Of a DNA stretch of 19,228 bases, positions 8,503-15,320 are shown in pieces (position 1 is the stretch's first letter; every line of letters begins with the position of its first letter). The notes below the pieces were generated by a model, which searched no databases, was not told the origin of the DNA, and worked only from the letters and a program-made list of their open reading frames with translations. This DNA is from CAZYZQ01 sp964652075. GTDB lineage: Bacteria; Bacillota; Clostridia; Oscillospirales; Oscillospiraceae. A program made the translations under genes and the position numbers. Location of the stretch: contig CAZYZQ010000042.1 in assembly GCA_964652075.1 (NCBI GenBank), positions 1-19,228 of the forward strand, given 5' to 3'.

Positions 8503-9783
8503 ATGATGAAGGAGCTTCTGCGGGATATCCGCATGGGTAAGCTGGACGCGCGGTTCCAGCAGGTCTACGGCTGTGAGGCCATGGACGCGCCGGCGCACCG
8601 GGCGCGCTACGCGGCGTTACTGGAACGCTATCTGGCCACTTTTGGGCCGGACGAGGCGCTGGCGCTCTACTCCGCGCCGGGCCGCACCGAGTTGGGCGGC
8701 AATCACACCGACCACCAGCGCGGCCGCGTGCTGGCCGCGGCGGTGGATCTGGACACCATCGCCTGCGCCGCGCCCTGTGACGGGGAGATCCACATCCTCT
8801 CTGCGGGCTACCCGGAGCTGCGGGTGCGGCTGGACGAGCTGACGCCCCGCCCGGAGGAGCTGGGAACCTCGGCGGCGCTGGTGCGGGGCATCGCGGCCAG
8901 AATTGCCGAACTGGGCTACCCCCTGCGGGGCTTCCGGGCAGTGCTGGACTCCGATGTGCCCGGCGGCTCGTGCCTGTCCTCTTCGGCGGTCTATGAGGTG
9001 CTGATCGGCGTGATCCTGAACCACCTCTGCTGCGACGATGCGCTGACGCCCGTTCAGATCGCCCAGATCGGCCAGTATGCCGAGAACGAGTTTTTCGGCA
9101 AGCCCTGCGGCCTAATGGATCAGCTGGCCAGCGCCGTGGGCGGCGTGGCGGCCATCGACTTTAAGTATCCGGACCGCCCGGTGGTACAAAAGCTCTCCGT
9201 CCGACCGGAGGAGCATGGCTACTGCCTGTGCATCATCGACTCCGGCGCAGATCATGCGGATCTGACCGACGAGTACGCGGCGGTTCCCGCCGAGATGTCC
9301 TCTGTAGCCAATGCCTACGGTCTGGACGCGCTGCGGGATCTGTCGGAGGACGATTTCTGGGCGCACCTGAGTGAGCTGCGGGAGCATCTGGGCGACCGGG
9401 CGGTGCTGCGGGCCATTCACTTTTTCCGGGAGAACCAGCGGGTACAGGAGCAGGCCGAGGCGCTGGCCGTCGGGGCGTTTGACCGCTTCCTGTGGCTGGT
9501 GGACCAGTCCGGCGTCTCCTCGGCGACACTGCTGCAGAACCTCGGCTGTGCAGGCCGTCCCCGGGAGCAGGCGCTGGCGGTGACCATCGCGGCGGCGCAG
9601 TCGCTGCTGGGGCAGAACTGCGCGGTGCGTGTCCACGGCGGCGGGTTTGCCGGCACGGTGCAGGCCTATGTCCCGCTGTGGAAAAAGGACGAATTTCAGT
9701 CCGCGCTGGAGGAAATTCTAAAGCCGGGCTGCTGCCACTTTATCCAGATCCGACCGGAAGGCGGCTGCATGGTGGCGGAATAA
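8503..9783 (+). CDS. galK: Galactokinase GalK
   Basis: A 426-residue GHMP-superfamily kinase. The galactokinase signature GRTELGGNHTDHQ is at residues 60-72. The ATP-binding GHMP motif PGGSCLSSSA is at 153-162. GLMDQLAS (203-210) contains the expected catalytic base D206. The third GHMP motif GGGFAGTVQAY lies near the C-terminus. It phosphorylates alpha-D-galactose to galactose-1-phosphate, the substrate for the GalT encoded just before it. Two adjacent ATG codons (8503, 8506) are possible starts; the GGAAGGGAG site (8489-8497) suits both. At 426 residues it is somewhat longer than the E. coli enzyme, partly because of an N-terminal extension before the signature. No mutarotase (galM) gene is nearby. 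Confidence 0.96.
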   Translation: MMKELLRDIRMGKLDARFQQVYGCEAMDAPAHRARYAALLERYLATFGPDEALALYSAPGRTELGGNHTDHQRGRVLAAAVDLDTIACAAPCDGEIHILSAGYPELRVRLDELTPRPEELGTSAALVRGIAARIAELGYPLRGFRAVLDSDVPGGSCLSSSAVYEVLIGVILNHLCCDDALTPVQIAQIGQYAENEFFGKPCGLMDQLASAVGGVAAIDFKYPDRPVVQKLSVRPEEHGYCLCIIDSGADHADLTDEYAAVPAEMSSVANAYGLDALRDLSEDDFWAHLSELREHLGDRAVLRAIHFFRENQRVQEQAEALAVGAFDRFLWLVDQSGVSSATLLQNLGCAGRPREQALAVTIAAAQSLLGQNCAVRVHGGGFAGTVQAYVPLWKKDEFQSALEEILKPGCCHFIQIRPEGGCMVAE

Positions 9784-9812
9784 GAGAAAAAGCGCCGCAG
9801 CAGGCCCTGCAC

Positions 9813-9841
9813 TTGACATCGCCGGCACGGCGTGGTATACT
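9813..9841 (+). promoter_or_regulatory. Strong promoter of the ABC-F gene
   Basis: A consensus TTGACA (9813-9818) and TATACT (9836-9841) are separated by exactly 17 bases, giving the best sigma-A promoter match in the window. The spacer holds an inverted repeat CGCCG-GCA-CGGCG (9820-9832). The predicted start of transcription is near 9848, leaving about 220 bases of leader. Confidence 0.85.
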
Positions 9842-9871
9842 GGCTGCAAATTACCGGAAAAGAGTGGGAGC

Positions 9872-9886
9872 ATGCGCAACAGATAA
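9872..9886 (+). CDS. Putative leader mini-ORF encoding Met-Arg-Asn-Arg
   Basis: ATG-CGC-AAC-AGA-TAA starts about 24 bases after the predicted transcription start. A purine-rich GGAAAAGAGTGGGAG stretch precedes it, although its spacing is not ideal. The peptide contains Arg-X-Arg, the motif at which macrolide-bound ribosomes are known to stall. Its stop codon forms the base of the first leader hairpin, so a ribosome paused here would unfold it. Whether it is translated is unknown. Confidence 0.4.
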   Translation: MRNR

Positions 9887-10018
9887 CCTTCATTCGAGTC
9901 ATAGGAAAATGAGGATAGGTTCATGCCGCATGGCATGGGCCGGAGTTTTCGTGACGCGAAGGACAGGCTATCTGACTGCGACGGGGAACGTTTGCCCCGG
10001 CGCGCCTTTCGTCATGGA

Positions 10019-10052
10019 AGTCCGTCTTCGTATCACGAGGACGGGCTTTTTT
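10019..10052 (+). terminator. Premature intrinsic terminator (attenuator) before the ABC-F gene
   Basis: AGTCCGTCTTCGT (10019-10031) pairs with ACGAGGACGGGCT (10035-10047) across 13 base pairs including two G-T wobbles, with an ATC loop. A run of six T (10047-10052) follows. It ends only 17 bases before the ABC-F start codon and lies downstream of the gene's own promoter, so it should block expression unless disrupted. Confidence 0.85.
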
Positions 10053-10069
10053 GTATGGGAGAAATGCGT

Positions 10070-11617
10070 ATGCTGCAAGTGAAACATCTGACAATTACCC
10101 ACCGCCGCGACCTGACGACGCTGGTGGAGGATCTGAGCTTTGTCCTCGCGCCGGGCGACCGCGCGGCGCTGATCGGCGAGGAGGGGAACGGGAAATCGAC
10201 GGTTCTGAAGCTGCTGGCCGACCCCGCGCTGATCGCGCCGTATGCCGACTGGACCGGCGAGATCACGGGAAGGAACCTGCGAAGGGGCTATCTTGCGCAG
10301 GAGCTGCCGCCCGAGGCGCTTTCGCAGACCGTGCTGGAATTCTGCCAATCCGACGCGGCCTTTGAGACGGCGCCGCCGAAGGCGCTCGCACGCGCGGCGG
10401 CGCAGGTCGGGCTGGATGCGGAGATATTCTACGACTGGCGGCCGATGTGCACGCTCTCGGGCGGCGAGCGCGTCAAGCTGCGCCTTGCATTGCTGCTGCT
10501 TGGGGAGCCGGAGCTTCTGCTGCTCGACGAGCCGTCGAATGATCTCGATCTTCCGACGCTGCGCTGGCTGGAAGAATTTCTGTGCGCCTGCCCGGTTCCG
10601 GTGCTCTACGTCTCGCATGACGAGGCGCTTTTGGAGCGGACGGCCAACCGGATCATCCATTTAGAGCGCCTCGACCGCCGCACCCAGCCGCGCGCAACCG
10701 TCGCGCGCAGCGGCTATCGGGAGTATGTGGACGCGCGGAATGCGTCGTTCGCCCGGCAGGAGAAGGCCGCGCGCAAGGAAAAGGAAGCGTTTGACGCGAA
10801 GATGGAGCGCTACCGCCAGATCCGCGACAAGGTTGACCACGCGCAGGCGACGGTCTCGCGCGGCGACCCGCATTCCGGGCGGCTGCTCAAGAAAAAGATG
10901 CACGCCGTGCAGTCGCTCGGCCGCCGCTTTGACCGCGAGCGCGCGGAGCTGACGCAGAAGCCGGAGACGGAGGAGGCCATCCTGACCATGTTCGACGCAT
11001 CGAGCGCAGCGCTGCCCGCCGGCAAGCAGGTGCTCCGGCTGGAGCTGCCTGTACTCCGTGTGGAGGAGCGGGAGCTGGCGCGCCATGTGCGACTGTATGT
11101 GATGGGAAGAGAACGCATCGGGATTGTCGGCAAAAACGGCGTGGGAAAGTCCACGCTTCTGCGGCAGATTGCGCAGCTGCTTCTGCCGCGCACGGACCTG
11201 CATGCGGCCTATATGCCGCAGAACTACGACGAGACGCTGCTCGGCGGCCGCACGCCGGTCGAACTGCTCGCGCCGTCCGGCAGCAAGGAGGACGTGACGC
11301 GCGCCCGGCTGCTGCTCGGCTCGATGAAGTACAAGGCCGAGGAGATGGAGCACCCCGCCGCCGCGCTCTCCGGCGGGCAGCGGGCAAAGCTCCTGTTCGT
11401 GGCCATGGTGCGCGCGGGCGCAAATGTACTGGTGCTCGACGAGCCGACGCGCAACTTCTCGCCGCTCTCCGCGCCCGTGATCCGGCAGACGCTGGCATCG
11501 TTCCCGGGCTGCATCATCAGCGTCTCGCACGACCGCCAGTACCTCGCCGAGGTCTGCACGCGCCTGTTGGAGCTGACGCCGGACGGCCTGCGCGAGATAT
11601 CTCTGCCGGGAACATAG
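10070..11617 (+). CDS. ABC-F family ATP-binding protein (ribosome-associated, possible antibiotic resistance type)
   Basis: A 515-residue soluble protein with two ABC ATPase domains and no membrane segment, as in ABC-F proteins that act on the ribosome. Domain 1 has Walker A GEEGNGKST (36-44), signature LSGGE (129-133) and Walker B LLLLDEPSNDLD (149-160). A charged inter-domain linker (about 205-310) is the arm that reaches toward the peptidyl-transferase centre in this family. Domain 2 has Walker A GKNGVGKST (354-362), signature LSGGQ (433-437), and LDEPTRNFSPLS (456-467) in place of the usual LDEPTNHLD. ATG 10070 was chosen because GGGAG (10057-10061) lies 8 bases upstream; the frame is open back to 9923, but that part overlaps the attenuator. 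A resistance role is suggested by the attenuated leader, not proven. It ends in TAG beside a shared terminator. Confidence 0.9.
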   Translation: MLQVKHLTITHRRDLTTLVEDLSFVLAPGDRAALIGEEGNGKSTVLKLLADPALIAPYADWTGEITGRNLRRGYLAQELPPEALSQTVLEFCQSDAAFETAPPKALARAAAQVGLDAEIFYDWRPMCTLSGGERVKLRLALLLLGEPELLLLDEPSNDLDLPTLRWLEEFLCACPVPVLYVSHDEALLERTANRIIHLERLDRRTQPRATVARSGYREYVDARNASFARQEKAARKEKEAFDAKMERYRQIRDKVDHAQATVSRGDPHSGRLLKKKMHAVQSLGRRFDRERAELTQKPETEEAILTMFDASSAALPAGKQVLRLELPVLRVEERELARHVRLYVMGRERIGIVGKNGVGKSTLLRQIAQLLLPRTDLHAAYMPQNYDETLLGGRTPVELLAPSGSKEDVTRARLLLGSMKYKAEEMEHPAAALSGGQRAKLLFVAMVRAGANVLVLDEPTRNFSPLSAPVIRQTLASFPGCIISVSHDRQYLAEVCTRLLELTPDGLREISLPGT

Positions 11618-11622
11618 AAAAC

Positions 11623-11651
11623 CGCCCCGCCGGATTTTGTCCGGCGGGGCG
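11623..11651. terminator. Shared terminator between the ABC-F gene and the converging secreted-protein gene
   Basis: A perfect 12-base-pair GC-rich stem (11623-11634 with 11640-11651) has a TTTTG loop. AAAA lies on its left, which reads as a T-run on the minus strand, so termination is best supported for the leftward gene. It also directly follows the ABC-F stop. Confidence 0.8.
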
Positions 11652-11656
11652 TACTG

Positions 11657-12514
11657 TCAGGTTGTCGGGATCAGGGCACCGTCCGAAACGGTGAAGGGCA
11701 GAGCGCGGGCGAATAGACCGGTCTGGTCGTCGTCCCGCAGCACGACGCAGTAGTCCCCGTCCGGCAGGTCGCCGTAGTCCTCGGTGATCGGGAAGGCGGC
11801 GGTTTCGGTGTGCCCTGCGGGGAGAACTGTCAGCACGGGAAAACCCGCCAGATGCTGCGGCAGACAGGGCACCTCGTACCAGCGCCCGTCCAGCTCTACG
11901 AGAAGCTCCCAGACGTTCACAGCCCAGTGTGCGCGGGTTCTGTTTTTCAGCTCGCAGGACAGCACGCCGTCCGCCGCTTCGATGTGGGAGACAGTCAGCG
12001 TATCGGAACAGGCCACTTCCTGCAAATACGCCGGGTTCCATGTGCCGCCGGACAGCGCCAGCTTCTGCTGCGGCACGGGAAAGTGCAGGCCGGGGTTGTC
12101 CCATAACAGGCTCCAATTTCCCTGCGCGAGCAGCGCGTCTGTGTCCACCGCGGCGCGCAGCACCGTCCCGTCCGGGCGGAGAAACGCCTGATGCGTCCAG
12201 CAGTACAGCGTCTGCGTGATCGAGGGCCCGGTGCTGCGGTAGGCGCAGAGGAGAAAGACCGGCAGGCCGCGCAGCGCCTGCCCGGGCGAAGCGGGGACGG
12301 CCTGCAGCGTGTCCAGAGCGGCCTCAATTTCCTGCGCGTCGTCCAGTACCCATGTGACGGTGCGCTCGCCGTCGTACCGGCTCAGCATCAAGCGGAACGG
12401 CAGCGCGCCGTCCGAATCCAGCAGTTGTCCGGGTCGCCCGACCGGCCAGCTTGCGGCCAGAAGCAGCGCAAACGCGACCAAAACAAGCGCAAGTCCGCGC
12501 AGCGTTTTCTTCAA
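11657..12514 (-). CDS. Secreted or membrane-anchored protein with Ig-like C-terminal domain, function unknown
   Basis: A 285-residue protein that I do not recognise as a named gene. It starts with Lys-Lys and a hydrophobic segment (about 7-25, LALVLVAFALLLAASW) that looks like a signal peptide or anchor without a lipobox cysteine. Residues about 170-280 resemble a bacterial Ig-like domain found in clostridial secreted proteins. They include the LTVSHIEAADGVLSCELKN strand pattern and YGDLPDGDYCVVL near the end. The start codon is TTG (12512-12514), supported by a GGGGTGG ribosome binding site and the signal peptide that follows it. It is transcribed alone from a good promoter and ends at the shared hairpin. 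A structural or adhesive envelope role is possible but not shown. Confidence 0.75.
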   Translation of the reverse strand: MKKTLRGLALVLVAFALLLAASWPVGRPGQLLDSDGALPFRLMLSRYDGERTVTWVLDDAQEIEAALDTLQAVPASPGQALRGLPVFLLCAYRSTGPSITQTLYCWTHQAFLRPDGTVLRAAVDTDALLAQGNWSLLWDNPGLHFPVPQQKLALSGGTWNPAYLQEVACSDTLTVSHIEAADGVLSCELKNRTRAHWAVNVWELLVELDGRWYEVPCLPQHLAGFPVLTVLPAGHTETAAFPITEDYGDLPDGDYCVVLRDDDQTGLFARALPFTVSDGALIPTT

Positions 12515-12545
12515 TCGGAACCACCCCCCGCTGCCCTTTTTCTTC

Positions 12546-12574
12546 AGTATAACAGAGGAGACATGTGATTACAA
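12546..12574 (-). promoter_or_regulatory. Promoter of the secreted Ig-like protein gene
   Basis: On the minus strand TTGTAA (12569-12574) and TATACT (12546-12551) are separated by 17 bases, about 30 bases upstream of the TTG start codon. This marks the gene as a separate unit from the aldo/keto reductase upstream. Confidence 0.55.
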
Positions 12575-12637
12575 GTGGCAATTATGCCAGAAGAAGGCGG
12601 CGGAATCTGTACATTTTTCCGAAAATGCGTCACACGA

Positions 12638-13783
12638 TCAGCCGAGCAGTGCGTGCGTCTTTTCCATCTTCTCCACAACCGGCACGCCGAAGGGGCAGCG
12701 CGTCTCACAGCCGTGGCAGGCGATGCAGTCCGCCGCCGTGGCGGGCAGCGCCGCGTAGTGTGCCCGCACTGTCGCGGGGACGGCGTCGTGCATCGCAGCC
12801 AGATCGCCGAGCTTGTTGACCATGGCAATGTCGATGCCCGCCGGGCACGGCGCGCAGTGGCCGCAGTAGGTGCACTGGCCGCGTGAGAAGGCGTGCTGCG
12901 GCGCGTTTGCCAGCACGGTGCCGTAGTCCTTTTCAGCTTCCGTGGCCGTCTCGTAGGTGCAGGCCGCGCGGACATGTTCTGGCGTGTCGCAGCCGACCAT
13001 GATGCTCGCCACGGCGGGGCGGGTGAGCGCGTAGTGCAGGCACTGCACCGGCGTGAGCGCGACGCCGAACGGCGACAGGTTCGCGTCGAACAGCCGCCCG
13101 CCCGCGTAGCCCTTCATAACCGTGATACCGACGCCCTTCTCCTCGCACAGGCGGTACAGCTCCGCCCGTTCCGGCGCGATGCCGCCGAGCTTCGCGTCGT
13201 ACGTCTCCGCGAACAGCGTGTTGATATCCTCGCTGCCGGGCAGCATGTCGAACGCCGGGTTGACGCTGAAGAGCAGCATCTCAACTTCGCCGCTGCGCGC
13301 GGCCATCTGCGCGACGAACGGGTTGTGCGTGCTCATGCCGATATGGCGAATCACGCCGTCGCGCTTTAAGCGGCGGGCGTAGTCCATATAGTCGCTGTCC
13401 AGAAGGCGCGTAAATTCCGCGGCCTCGTCCACAAAGTGGATCATACCGAGGTCGACATAGTCCGTCCGGAAGCGGCGAAGGAAGTCCTCAAACGCCGGGA
13501 TCACCTGCGAAAGCTCGCGCGAGCGGACGTACTGCCCGTTCTGCCATGTCGAGCCGATGTGGCCCTGAATGATCCACTTGTCGCGGCGGCCTTGGATGGC
13601 CGTGCCGATGTTCTGGCGCACGTTCGGCTCAGACATCCAGCAGTCCAGAATGTTGACGCCCTCGTCCTCGCATGCGGCGATCACGGCGCGGATCTCTTCC
13701 AGATTGTGGCGTTCCAGCCACTCGCCGCCAAGGCCGATCTCGCTGACGCGCAGGCCGGTGGCGCCCAGTTCACGATATTGCAT
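12638..13783 (-). CDS. Aldo/keto reductase-like protein with C-terminal 4Fe-4S cluster motifs
   Basis: A 381-residue protein. Residues 1-290 form an aldo/keto reductase TIM barrel, shown by RELGATGLRVSEIGLGG at the start, DLGMIHFVDE (111-120) and the IRHIGMST strand. Residues 304-313 (C304, C307, C310, C313) and 353-363 (C353, C356, C359, C363) are ferredoxin-like cysteine sets, each followed by CP. Members of this clade probably use the clusters for electron transfer. D47 and H116 of the usual catalytic tetrad are in place, but the expected Tyr aligns with E52 and the expected Lys with H75 (IIQGHIGS). The ribosome binding site AGGAGG is excellent. It lies 28 bases downstream of a sulfatase gene, so the two are probably co-transcribed and may process the same sugar-derived substrate. 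The substrate is unknown. Confidence 0.9.
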   Translation of the reverse strand: MQYRELGATGLRVSEIGLGGEWLERHNLEEIRAVIAACEDEGVNILDCWMSEPNVRQNIGTAIQGRRDKWIIQGHIGSTWQNGQYVRSRELSQVIPAFEDFLRRFRTDYVDLGMIHFVDEAAEFTRLLDSDYMDYARRLKRDGVIRHIGMSTHNPFVAQMAARSGEVEMLLFSVNPAFDMLPGSEDINTLFAETYDAKLGGIAPERAELYRLCEEKGVGITVMKGYAGGRLFDANLSPFGVALTPVQCLHYALTRPAVASIMVGCDTPEHVRAACTYETATEAEKDYGTVLANAPQHAFSRGQCTYCGHCAPCPAGIDIAMVNKLGDLAAMHDAVPATVRAHYAALPATAADCIACHGCETRCPFGVPVVEKMEKTHALLG

Positions 13784-13811
13784 GATAATTCCTCCTGTAA
13801 TGTATCGGCAC

Positions 13812-15233
13812 TTACCGGCCCGAGACCGGCACCACGTCGGAGGTGCCGATCAGCCAGCGCAGCATCCGCTGTTCGTGCGCCTGCCGGATTTCGGTGCAGG
13901 CGGGGTCGAAATAGCGGTTGTGGTATTCCTGCGGGTCGCCTTTCAGGTTGTATAACTCGTTCTGCCCGTTTGTGCGCACGCAGAGCTTCCAGTCGCCCCA
14001 GCGCTGCATCACGACGCGGCAGACGCTGTCCGGCCTCTCCTGCTGCTGGCGGCACTTGGGGTAGTAGTCGCTACCCTCGGGCATCGGGTGGTCGGCCGCC
14101 GTGCCCGCAAAGCACGCGGGTTCAAAGCACCACGGCTCCCAGGTATCGTAGCCGCCCTCACAATAGACGGCGCGGTCTGTGTCGCCGGGCGCGCCCTCCA
14201 CCTGCGGCCGGAGCGAGACGCCGAAGTGCGCGTAGCCGGGGTCGATGTGCTCGTAGTCCAGAATCGTCGGCAGGATGTCAAACGACTGCGTCGGCGTCCG
14301 CACGACCTGCCCCGCCGGACAGCCGGGCCGCCTTATAATCAGCGGCACGTGCGTGAGCATCTCGGACATATCGCTCGGCCACTTCTCCAGCTGCCCCGCA
14401 TCGCCCGCGAAGTCACCGTGGTCGGAGCAGAAGAAGATCGTCGTCTCATCATAGATTCCGTTTGCCTTCAGCGCCTCCACAATCCGCCCGACGAGGGCGT
14501 CAATGTACGAGATCATGCCGAGGTACACCGCGCCGATCTTCCGGTAGATCGCGGGGTCAGCGCCCTCCATCTCGCGGTATTTTCGCAGCAGCGGGAGATA
14601 GTCCGGCTTGCCCTGCATCCAGTCCGGCCCGCGCTGGGGCACACTGTCCGGGGCGTACATATTGTAATAGGATTCCGGGCAGGTATAGGGCGGATGCGGG
14701 AACAGCCACGCAAGCGTCAGACAGAAGGGCTTGCCCGCGTGGGCGTGCCGCGCGATGAAGTCGATGGCGTCCTGCGTGGAGCGCGCGTCGGCCAGCTCCG
14801 GCTCGCGCGCGTCCGGCACGGGCGGGTAGAGCATGGAGTAGCGCGCCTCCGGCACCGCGTGCAGGTCCATCGCGCGCAGGTCGCCGCGGTGGAAGGGCAG
14901 GTGCTCGTCAAAAACGAGATCCATACCCGGCGCGTCAAACATGTCGTCCTTCGCCGCGTGGGCGACCGTGAAGCCAGCACGGCGCAGCGGGGTGTAGAGG
15001 TTCACATGGTTTGCCTTGAGCGGGTAATACGTCCGCCGCCCGTCGATGTGCGGGTACCAGCCCGTGGCCAGACAGGCGCGCGCCGGGCCGCAGACCGGGT
15101 GCTCGGTGTAGTTCTGCGCAAAGCGCGTGCCCTCCGCCGCCAGCCGGTCGATGTTCGGCGTTTTCGCCGGGCCGCCGTAGCAGCCGAGGCTCTCCGCGCG
15201 CAGCTCGTCCGGGAACAGAATGATGTAGTTCAT
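13812..15233 (-). CDS. Sulfatase family hydrolase (Cys-type, cytoplasmic)
   Basis: A 473-residue member of the alkaline phosphatase/sulfatase superfamily. The sulfatase signature C-x-P-x-R is present as CGPAR at residues 48-52, so C48 would be converted to formylglycine, probably by a radical-SAM maturase in an anaerobe; no maturase gene is in the window. Metal-site residues are visible in FPDE (7-10) and SDHGD (270-274). The GCYGGPAKTPNIDRLAAEGTR stretch (18-38) is classic for the family. There is no signal peptide, so it should act on sulfated substrates inside the cell. The ATG at 15233 is chosen for its AAAGGGGAGA site; an 18-codon extension upstream is unsupported. It is first in an operon with the reductase. 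The sulfated substrate is unknown, and a phosphonate- or phospho-ester hydrolase activity is an alternative. Confidence 0.92.
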   Translation of the reverse strand: MNYIILFPDELRAESLGCYGGPAKTPNIDRLAAEGTRFAQNYTEHPVCGPARACLATGWYPHIDGRRTYYPLKANHVNLYTPLRRAGFTVAHAAKDDMFDAPGMDLVFDEHLPFHRGDLRAMDLHAVPEARYSMLYPPVPDAREPELADARSTQDAIDFIARHAHAGKPFCLTLAWLFPHPPYTCPESYYNMYAPDSVPQRGPDWMQGKPDYLPLLRKYREMEGADPAIYRKIGAVYLGMISYIDALVGRIVEALKANGIYDETTIFFCSDHGDFAGDAGQLEKWPSDMSEMLTHVPLIIRRPGCPAGQVVRTPTQSFDILPTILDYEHIDPGYAHFGVSLRPQVEGAPGDTDRAVYCEGGYDTWEPWCFEPACFAGTAADHPMPEGSDYYPKCRQQQERPDSVCRVVMQRWGDWKLCVRTNGQNELYNLKGDPQEYHNRYFDPACTEIRQAHEQRMLRWLIGTSDVVPVSGR

Positions 15234-15279
15234 CAGACAGTCTCCCCTTTCCCTTCCTATTTTGCCACGTGCTGTGCAA

Positions 15280-15316
15280 AAAAGCAAGCGCCGCGTCAGA
15301 TTCCAACGCGGCGCTT
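15280..15316 (-). terminator. Terminator of the two-component system operon
   Basis: AAGCGCCGCGT (15286-15296) and ACGCGGCGCTT (15306-15316) form a perfect 11-pair stem with a 9-base loop. On the minus strand it is followed by GCTTTTTTGC. It lies just after the stop of the 2-TM protein gene and separates it from the sulfatase operon. Confidence 0.9.
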
Positions 15317-15320
15317 GGGG

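Larger units (their letters stand above)
9848..10069 (+). promoter_or_regulatory. Structured attenuator leader of the ABC-F gene
   Basis: About 220 bases lie between the promoter and the ABC-F start. By eye they can form a series of hairpins. The first (9885-9921; main stem CTTCATT with AATGAGG) begins at the stop codon of a four-codon reading frame. Others are CATGCC-GCAT-GGCATG (9922-9937), a GC-rich stem (9977-9986 with 9995-10004), and a final intrinsic terminator (10019-10052). GCGAAGG (9956-9962) could pair with the terminator's 5' arm (10025-10031), and GACGGG (9980-9985) with TCCGTC (10021-10026); either could act as an antiterminator. This layout is typical of antibiotic-inducible attenuation upstream of ABC-F resistance genes. 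The specific fold is inferred. Confidence 0.65.

Noticed and set aside
9923..10069. A 49-codon in-frame N-terminal extension of the ABC-F protein
   Set aside because: It would cover the structured leader and terminator, lacks a good ribosome binding site, and ABC-F proteins start right before the first ATPase domain, as with ATG 10070.
9909..10082. A 57-codon open frame (begins MRIGSCRMAW, ends KCVCCK) with AGGA upstream, running through the ABC-F leader and terminator
   Set aside because: It crosses the attenuator hairpin and overlaps the ABC-F start in another frame; the GC-rich leader leaves several frames open by chance. It would deserve revival only if its protein sequence proved conserved beyond what RNA structure requires.
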